From Acidobacteriota bacterium (GTDB lineage Bacteria > Acidobacteriota > Blastocatellia > Pyrinomonadales > Pyrinomonadaceae), in assembly GCA_024640445.1 (NCBI GenBank), contig JAHEEZ010000116.1:1-10349 (forward strand): a DNA stretch of 10,349 nt, read 5' to 3'. Below are positions 5,445-10,349 of the stretch, piece after piece (the first letter of the stretch is position 1; each line of letters starts with the position of its first letter). The position numbers and the translations under genes are program-made. Under the pieces are notes generated by a model, which was not told the DNA's origin, did no database searches, and was given only the letters and a program-made list of their open reading frames with translations.

Positions 5445-8400
5445 CTAGAAGTTGAAACGGAATCCAAAGCGGACGTCACGTCCATTCTGGAAGGTGTTCG
5501 GCTGGTTATAGTCATTCCTAAGACCAACGTTTCCTACAGGATTAGCGTTGATGTAGTTATCAACGAACGTCTGAATACCGCCACCATTGAAAATGGTGTT
5601 GAATACAGCAGCTTCACTTGCGCAGGTCGTGCAGCCGGCAGCTACCGAACTAAGGTTGCCAGCGTTGAAGTTGGTTCCGCTGATCGTCGTCTGACGCGCG
5701 ATCTCGTTGTTCTCGTCGAACAGGTTACGGATGTCAAGGAACGGCTCGAACGTGAAGCGATTGTCGCGTCCGAATTTGTACTTGTGGCTGATCGAAAGAT
5801 CAGTTTCCGTAAACATCTCTGTGCGTCCAAGGTCTCCGCGTCCGTAAAGGACGGTCGTGCCGAGGCTGTACAGGTTGTAGATCGTCGTTACAGGCGAACC
5901 GGATTGAATGGTGGTGAAAGCCGAGACCGAGGTCCTGTTCACACCGTCATCTTTCCAGTCGAACGAGTATCCGCCATACGCCTTGAAGACGTGCGGACGG
6001 TCAGTCGCCAGAGGTCCGTTGTCGGGAACACCGTTGGCGGTGTAGCCGAGGGGCGGAAGGTCGAAGAACCTGTTCACGTTCGGGGACGAACGTCCGAACT
6101 CGTCCGAAGAAGCGAGACCGGAGTAGTTACCGAACAGACGGCTCCAGGTGTAGCTGGCGTTGAAGAAGTACTTCGAAGCCCTCTTGTCTACACGGATCTC
6201 GACAGCGTCATACTTGCGCTCTGCCTTGGTGCAGGGCTGGTTGGCGCTTGAAGAGATCTCGCAGACGAGTCCAAGACCCGGGTTTCCGATGATGTATGCC
6301 TCAGAACCCTGGTCGTTGAATACACCTACGTCTTCAACAGCACGGTCGATCTGCTTGTGCGTGTAACGTCCTGCGAGCAGGAAGTTGTTGCCAAGCTCAC
6401 GCTCGATACCGATCGTGTATTCGCTCTGACGAGCGGCCTTCAGGTCCGGGTCAACAGCACCGGTCTCGAAGATGTCAGCCGTCGTCGAGTTCGTAGCGAT
6501 ACGGAAGTCGAACTGGCAAACCGAGTAGCCGGGACCGCCAACGATCGGGCAGGTTCCGCCGACAGGATCAGGTGCGCCGCCAAGAATGTTGGCCAGCGTG
6601 TAATCCGTATAGGCTACTCCGCGCGAAGGAAGGATCTCGAAGTAATCACGACGGAAGAAGTCGCCACCGAACGAACCGCGGGGCAGTTCATACTTGAAGC
6701 GATCATAGAACCAGCCGTAAGAACCGAAGAGTTTGGTCTTGCCGTCGCCGGTCAGATCGTAAGCAGCACCGAATCGCGGAGCAGGCTTGTCGCCCCATCC
6801 GAATTCGATGTTTTCCGTCGTCTGGGCAGCTCCGAAGGAAGGAACGATCTCACGTTCGATCCTGAAACCGAAGTTGACGGTAAAACGGGGGGTGATCTGC
6901 CACGAATCCTGAGCGTAAAGACCGGTGTTCGTGCTGCTTGCGGAACCAACCGTTCCAAACCTTTGAAGGAGTCCGGAACCGAGGTTGCCAACAGTAGGCG
7001 TGTAGTCGATCAGCGCGTCGATCGCCAAACCGTAATAAAGGACGACGTAACCGGTATCCGTGTAGCCGGACTGAACGTCATTATACAGCTTGTTGTACTG
7101 CATACCGACCTTGATGTTGTGACGTCCGGCCGCGTTTATGCCAACAAAGCTGACATCGGCGTCAAACGTCGTACGGGTCGAAACGTCAAAGTTGCGGACG
7201 GTGTTCGGTCCGCTGTTGTAGCCGCGCGCACAGTTGGAACCCGGGAAGTTCTGCGGGTTGCCGGATGTGCTGCAGAGATACCTTGTCTGCGGCACCACAC
7301 CATATGCACCGGCAAGCTTTTCATTAAGGAAGCTGCGGCCGGCGCGGAAGTTGATGACAGCCCAGTTGGTCGGCGTATAGGTGACCTGGCCGTTGACCGA
7401 GTTGCTGTTTTGACGGCCGCCCTGTGCGGCATAGTCTGAAACCGTAAGACCGGTTCCGGTCAAACCCGTGGCATTGCCCGGAAGCGAACCGTCAAGAATG
7501 ATCGGGTTCCAGAGGAACGTACCGAACATACGGAGGTTCGAGTACGGCTGAGCGTCGATACGACCAAAGGCCTGTTCGGTCTTTTGGGTCGAGTCGTAGG
7601 TTAGGGTATCGGTCACCGTACGGGTCGACGGATCACTTGAGGAATAGAAATCAAGCGTTCTGCTCGTTTCCAGGATCTGCGGAGCGTATGTGAACATTCC
7701 CCACAGATGGTCTTTTATGATCGGCCCGCTTATGGAAGCAACCGGGAAGTAGTCCGTTCCACCGTCTTTCGGCGGTGCAAAATATTCGAAGGCCCCGACT
7801 CCGGAATTGTACCGGTTCAGCGAAAGGGTCGGATCGCCCTGCCATTTATTCGGCTTGAACGAAATGCCGAAGTTGCCGTGCCAGTCGTTGTTACCGCCCG
7901 CGGTGACCGCGTTGATAACGCCGCCGGTCGCTCCGCCGTATTCAGCTTCAAAACCTGTCGACTTGACCTGGACTTCCTGAAGAAGCTCGAAAGGAAGGTT
8001 GTTGTTCGAGTTCAACTGACCGGTACGGAAGTTTGTGACTTCCTGGCCGTCGATAACGAAAACATTCTCAGCACCCGAGGCGCCGTCGATCTGGTAGCCT
8101 GCGCCAAGCGGTTCCGGACGTACGTTCGGAGCGATCTTGAGAAGACTGCCGAAGGTCGTGCCTTTCGGAAGCGCGTCGATAATGTCTTTCGTGATGTTGG
8201 TATCGATCTTGGTGTCACCTGGATCGATGGTTACCGCGCCGCTCGTGTCAACGTCAACCCTGGCGGTTGTACCGGCCGGGACGAGAGAGGCATTAACAGT
8301 GGCGGCCCTGTCGACCGAAACCGTAACCGTCTTCTCGTACGTGTCAAAGCCGCTGCCGTCGACGGTTACTTTATATGTACCCGGCTGAAGCCTGGTCAAA

Positions 8401-8612
8401 ATAAAGTACCCGTTCGCGTCAACGGTGAGCGTGCGATTGAAACCGATAGTCGTACCGGTGCTTTCAATCTTCACGGTCGCTCCGGGAACCACGGCACCTG
8501 TCGAGTCCGTTACGGTTCCACTTATGTCTCCAGTGGTTCCCTGGCCGAACGCGAATGCGGATAGCATCAGCGCCAGCAGGGCCACGGAGATAAACCTGAA
8601 ATTCTTAAACAT
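5445..8612 (-). CDS. TBDR-B: second, near-identical Oar-like TonB-dependent receptor
   Basis: The 1055-residue product has the same signal peptide, CarboxypepD_reg domain, plug, cysteine pairs and barrel as TBDR-A. The one visible amino-acid difference is Thr1040 (ACC) for Ala1040 (GCC), a single base change (T at 5495, C at 1788) in the last barrel region, 16 residues from the C-terminus. The stop is TAG rather than TAA. AGGAG at 8624-8620 is 7 bases before the ATG, near the optimum, so this copy is probably the better translated. A candidate promoter lies at 8754-8781 and a perfect terminator at 5389-5421, so B forms its own unit, possibly also reached by read-through from TPR2, which has no strong terminator after it. 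Ligand unknown; the family call is firm. Confidence 0.93.
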   Translation of the reverse strand: MFKNFRFISVALLALMLSAFAFGQGTTGDISGTVTDSTGAVVPGATVKIESTGTTIGFNRTLTVDANGYFILTRLQPGTYKVTVDGSGFDTYEKTVTVSVDRAATVNASLVPAGTTARVDVDTSGAVTIDPGDTKIDTNITKDIIDALPKGTTFGSLLKIAPNVRPEPLGAGYQIDGASGAENVFVIDGQEVTNFRTGQLNSNNNLPFELLQEVQVKSTGFEAEYGGATGGVINAVTAGGNNDWHGNFGISFKPNKWQGDPTLSLNRYNSGVGAFEYFAPPKDGGTDYFPVASISGPIIKDHLWGMFTYAPQILETSRTLDFYSSSDPSTRTVTDTLTYDSTQKTEQAFGRIDAQPYSNLRMFGTFLWNPIILDGSLPGNATGLTGTGLTVSDYAAQGGRQNSNSVNGQVTYTPTNWAVINFRAGRSFLNEKLAGAYGVVPQTRYLCSTSGNPQNFPGSNCARGYNSGPNTVRNFDVSTRTTFDADVSFVGINAAGRHNIKVGMQYNKLYNDVQSGYTDTGYVVLYYGLAIDALIDYTPTVGNLGSGLLQRFGTVGSASSTNTGLYAQDSWQITPRFTVNFGFRIEREIVPSFGAAQTTENIEFGWGDKPAPRFGAAYDLTGDGKTKLFGSYGWFYDRFKYELPRGSFGGDFFRRDYFEILPSRGVAYTDYTLANILGGAPDPVGGTCPIVGGPGYSVCQFDFRIATNSTTADIFETGAVDPDLKAARQSEYTIGIERELGNNFLLAGRYTHKQIDRAVEDVGVFNDQGSEAYIIGNPGLGLVCEISSSANQPCTKAERKYDAVEIRVDKRASKYFFNASYTWSRLFGNYSGLASSDEFGRSSPNVNRFFDLPPLGYTANGVPDNGPLATDRPHVFKAYGGYSFDWKDDGVNRTSVSAFTTIQSGSPVTTIYNLYSLGTTVLYGRGDLGRTEMFTETDLSISHKYKFGRDNRFTFEPFLDIRNLFDENNEIARQTTISGTNFNAGNLSSVAAGCTTCASEAAVFNTIFNGGGIQTFVDNYINANPVGNVGLRNDYNQPNTFQNGRDVRFGFRFNF

Positions 8613-8630
8613 ATTTACACTCCTAAGCAG
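5446..8630. repeat. Direct repeat copy B (whole receptor gene)
   Basis: Second copy of the repeat described at 1739-4928, in the same orientation. The repeat covers only the coding sequence and its Shine-Dalgarno block, not the terminators or promoters. No target-site duplication, terminal inverted repeat or transposase gene marks the edges, so it is not an insertion element. Confidence 0.92.
8620..8624 (-). promoter_or_regulatory. Shine-Dalgarno of TBDR-B at normal spacing
   Basis: AGGAG, 7 bases before the ATG at 8612. It lies in a 13-bp block (8618-8630) conserved with TBDR-A (4916-4928); beyond that block the two leaders are unrelated. Confidence 0.7.
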
Positions 8631-8753
8631 AGATTTTACTTTTGAAAATTCTTGAAATATTTCCCTATGGTTTTTGCCGCGAAATCGGCGGGGAAATGAT
8701 GCGAAAACGCGGGAGTCTATGCGAATTTCAAGCCATTGGCAGGGGAGTGGGTT

Positions 8754-8781
8754 ATTATCTCCTTAAACAAAGTGGTATCAA
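8754..8781 (-). promoter_or_regulatory. Candidate sigma-70 promoter of TBDR-B
   Basis: On the minus strand TTGATA (8781-8776) and GATAAT (8759-8754) are separated by 16 bp, each matching its consensus at 5 of 6 positions. Transcription would start near 8747, leaving a leader of about 135 bases. The TBDR-A upstream region has no equivalent. Confidence 0.45.
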
Positions 8782-8798
8782 TAGATTAGGGGTATTTC

Positions 8799-8999
8799 AT
8801 GGCGTTCGAAAAAGTGCCAGAATCTCCAATTTATCCGAACTTCCGTGCAGATGCATGAATAAACTTCAATAATATGGATGGCAATCCCGCAGAAAGCATG
8901 GAGGAGTGGCGAAAATTGCATCTAGAAGCAGTCAGGAACGGGTCCTTTTGGGTACTTTGCCGGCATTTCCAAACCGTCGTACGGTACTCTCGAGGCTAG
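8799..8999 (+). pseudogene. Possible small gene interrupted by an in-frame TGA
   Basis: An ATG at 8799 follows AGGGG (8788-8792) by 6 bases and opens MAFEKVPESPIYPNFRADA, then TGA at 8856-8858. The same frame then runs on through an ATG at 8874 (MDGNPAESMEEWRKLHLEAV) to TAG at 8997-8999, which directly abuts the TPR2 stop at 9000. The whole would be about 65 residues with one stop codon inside. It may be a broken small gene, two tiny ORFs, or chance. No family was recognised and no promoter is clear on this strand. It lies opposite the candidate TBDR-B promoter region. Confidence 0.22.
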
Positions 9000-10025
9000 T
9001 CAGGATTCTGATTCGATCTTTTGGATCAATTGCCGGACGCCCTCTATCTTCCTGCGGTTCTCCCGCTTTTCTTCGGAGGTGAGGTTGTCGAGGTATCGCT
9101 TCAGCTCTTCCACTGCGCGTCTTGGCTGATTTAGATTGAAGTAGTAAAGTTCGGCGAGCTGCCAGTTCACGTCCGGCTGTTTATCCTTGCCCAATCTGCG
9201 CGCTCTAAGCAGCGCCACTTCAGCTTCCTCAAAAAATTTGAGATCGCGAAGCACTATGCCAAGCAGCAAATTGGCGTTAATCGAACCCGCGTCCACCTCG
9301 TTGGCCGAACGCAGCGCTTCGACGGCCTCCTTCTTGTCACCCATCTGATTCAAAGTGACACCCAGATTGAAGAAACAGCCGAAACAAAGGGGATTGACCT
9401 GGACCGCACGCCCGTACGAACTGCGGGCGACTTCGAATCGCTTCAATGAAAGTGCGACGTCACCGAGTAGTTCGAGGGCTTCGAAATAGTCGGGATGGGA
9501 TTCGAGTATCCCCTGGAGCACCTCAAAAGCCTGTTCCGGCTGTTTGTTCTCAAGCTTTCGCGCCCTTTCGAGTTTCTTGCGGGCCTCCTCAGACACGTTC
9601 TGTGCAAAGACGACGCCGGTGACCTCTCTTGCCTGAGATTGCCTGCGCTCGTCGATCTCCAAAAAGAGATCAAGCTGTTTCTGGTCTACGCCGCCGAGGG
9701 CATTGAGATCCCCGAGATCGACCCGTTGCTTAGATTCTTTGAAGTTCGTGCTGCCGGGCCGCACTCGGAGATAGTAGACTCCCGCCCGAAGGCGCTGGAA
9801 AGTATAAAAACCGGAAGCGGTCGTCGTTCGCGACCCGATAAGCCTCTCGAATCCGTCAAGAAGCTCGATCTCAATATCACCAACGGGCTTTTTCTGCGGA
9901 TCGAAAACTATGCCGCTGATAGCGTTTTGGGCAAGTGCAGGCGATGCGGCAAGTAGAATAAAGGAGGCAAGGGCAATGGTCAGGTAATGCCGATGAAACG
10001 GCGATCCGGGGGTCCTGTAGGTCAT
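9000..10025 (-). CDS. TPR2: secreted CarboxypepD_reg-like/TPR protein
   Basis: The product is 341 residues, one longer than TPR1, and collinear with it. Residues 1-32 are a signal peptide (TIALASFILLAASPALAQ). Residues 36-105 are a CarboxypepD_reg-like domain (ISGIVFDPQKKPVGDIEIEL, then SGFYTFQRLRAGVYYLRV). GVVFAQNV (137-144) corresponds to GVIFVQEV in TPR1. Residues 146-315 carry TPR-like repeats, for example HPDYFEALELLGDVALSLKR and CFFNLGVTLNQMGDKKEA. By eye, residues 177-229 align with the same positions of TPR1 without gaps at 17 of 53 identities. It differs by a CFGC pair (214/217) in a TPR helix and a more acidic tail. A periplasmic partner of the receptors is inferred from export, shared domain and position; there is no direct evidence. 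GAGGA lies 7-8 bases before the ATG. ribA ends 20 bp upstream, so the two are probably one transcript. Confidence 0.88.
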   Translation of the reverse strand: MTYRTPGSPFHRHYLTIALASFILLAASPALAQNAISGIVFDPQKKPVGDIEIELLDGFERLIGSRTTTASGFYTFQRLRAGVYYLRVRPGSTNFKESKQRVDLGDLNALGGVDQKQLDLFLEIDERRQSQAREVTGVVFAQNVSEEARKKLERARKLENKQPEQAFEVLQGILESHPDYFEALELLGDVALSLKRFEVARSSYGRAVQVNPLCFGCFFNLGVTLNQMGDKKEAVEALRSANEVDAGSINANLLLGIVLRDLKFFEEAEVALLRARRLGKDKQPDVNWQLAELYYFNLNQPRRAVEELKRYLDNLTSEEKRENRRKIEGVRQLIQKIESES

Positions 10026-10045
10026 TTTCGAATCCTCGAAGCGGC

Positions 10046-10349
10046 CTATTCCTCAAACTCGAGGAGATGGCCCATTTTTTCTTTCTTTGTGCGAAGGTAA
10101 TGAGCGGCCGGCTCTTTTGCCTTGACCTCGATCGGTACGCGCTCGACGATCCTCAGACCAGCGTCTTCCAGGGCCTTGATCTTGTCAGGATTATTGGAGA
10201 TCACCCGGACCTCACAGAGTCCCAGATCGAAGAGTATCTCCGCGCATTGCTGATATTCTCTCGCATCAACTGCAAAGCCGAGTTTCTCGTTTGCCTCAAC
10301 AGTGTCGGCCCCCTCGTCCTGAAGCGCATACGCGCGTATTTTGTTGACG
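10046..10349 (-). CDS. ribA: GTP cyclohydrolase II, C-terminal part (runs off right edge)
   Basis: The last 100 codons are present. They match the RibA C-terminal domain closely: NKIRAYALQDEGADTVEAN at the start, LGFAVDAREY, VRVISNNPDKIKALEDAG, then IVERVPIEV and the closing YLRTKKEKMGHLLEFEE. GTP cyclohydrolase II converts GTP to 2,5-diamino-6-ribosylamino-4(3H)-pyrimidinone 5'-phosphate, formate and pyrophosphate, the first step of riboflavin synthesis, in the cytoplasm (family knowledge). The zinc-binding cysteines and the active-site RGxG region lie upstream, outside the window, so it cannot be told whether this is a single RibA or the end of a fused RibBA. Its stop is 20 bp before TPR2. 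No terminator separates them. Confidence 0.95.
   Translation of the reverse strand, partial: VNKIRAYALQDEGADTVEANEKLGFAVDAREYQQCAEILFDLGLCEVRVISNNPDKIKALEDAGLRIVERVPIEVKAKEPAAHYLRTKKEKMGHLLEFEE

Larger units (their letters stand above)
8631..8999. other. Spacer between TPR2 and TBDR-B
   Basis: About 370 bp holding the candidate TBDR-B promoter on the minus strand and the doubtful small interrupted ORF on the plus strand. After the TPR2 stop there is only a weak hairpin (ACCGT-ACG-ACGGT, about 8973-8985) without a real T-run, so read-through from ribA-TPR2 into TBDR-B is possible. A 76-codon plus-strand ORF (8642-8872) shows no coding character and is not called. Confidence 0.4.

Noticed and set aside
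5322..6251. 309-codon plus-strand ORF crossing the TBDR-B terminator
   Set aside because: Nearly all of it is antisense to TBDR-B and the start runs through a perfect terminator; no Shine-Dalgarno or domain.
1738..8630. The 3.2-kb direct repeats as a transposon or insertion element
   Set aside because: No transposase, terminal inverted repeats or target duplications; the repeat consists of the receptor gene itself.
8642..8872. 76-codon plus-strand ORF upstream of TBDR-B
   Set aside because: No Shine-Dalgarno or motif; it overlaps the leader and candidate promoter of TBDR-B in the opposite direction.

Overview
The window looks like a chromosomal piece of an Acidobacteriota genome, perhaps Blastocatellia. 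This is an inference from three things: Oar-like TonB-dependent receptors that begin with a carboxypeptidase-regulatory-like (CarboxypepD_reg-like) domain, small exported proteins joining that same domain to TPR repeats, and moderate GC with AT-rich spacers. No 16S or other phylogenetic marker is present, and ribA is only partial, so the assignment is not firm. No tRNA, rRNA, CRISPR array, transposase or phage gene was seen.

Layout, left to right. (1) The 5' part of an HD-superfamily phosphohydrolase gene leaves the window on the minus strand (1-253). (2) Divergent from it is a secreted CarboxypepD_reg/TPR protein, TPR1 (417-1439, +), with a good extended -10 promoter and a strong terminator. 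(3) Two minus-strand TonB-dependent receptor genes of 1055 codons stand in tandem: TBDR-A (1738-4905) and TBDR-B (5445-8612). They differ by one visible coding substitution (Ala1040 in A, Thr1040 in B) and by the stop codon (TAA in A, TAG in B). (4) A second CarboxypepD_reg/TPR gene, TPR2 (9000-10025, -), is a diverged paralogue of TPR1. (5) The 3' end of ribA (GTP cyclohydrolase II, 10046-10349, -) lies 20 bp upstream of TPR2 and is probably co-transcribed with it.

The striking feature is the symmetry: two related periplasmic TPR proteins bracket two virtually identical outer-membrane receptors. The two pairs have very different ages. The TPR pair is about one third identical by eye in its best stretch, while the receptors are essentially identical over 3.17 kb. 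Receptor identity ends abruptly at the stop codon on one side and about 23 bp upstream of the start codon on the other. Each copy has its own unrelated terminator, its own upstream region and a different Shine-Dalgarno spacing. This fits recent gene conversion of the coding sequence, or a very precise duplication, and leaves one protein under two control regions. The 3707-bp direct-repeat spacing is also a substrate for amplification or deletion by homologous recombination.

A working model (inference): the receptors take up or bind an unknown large or scarce ligand at the outer membrane, and the periplasmic CarboxypepD_reg/TPR proteins act as scaffolds or partners. Nothing here names the ligand; no SusD-like, ABC, TonB/ExbBD or degradative enzyme gene is in the window. 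The spacers also hold a small interrupted ORF, a protein-like C-terminal fragment and several inverted repeats, all of low confidence.
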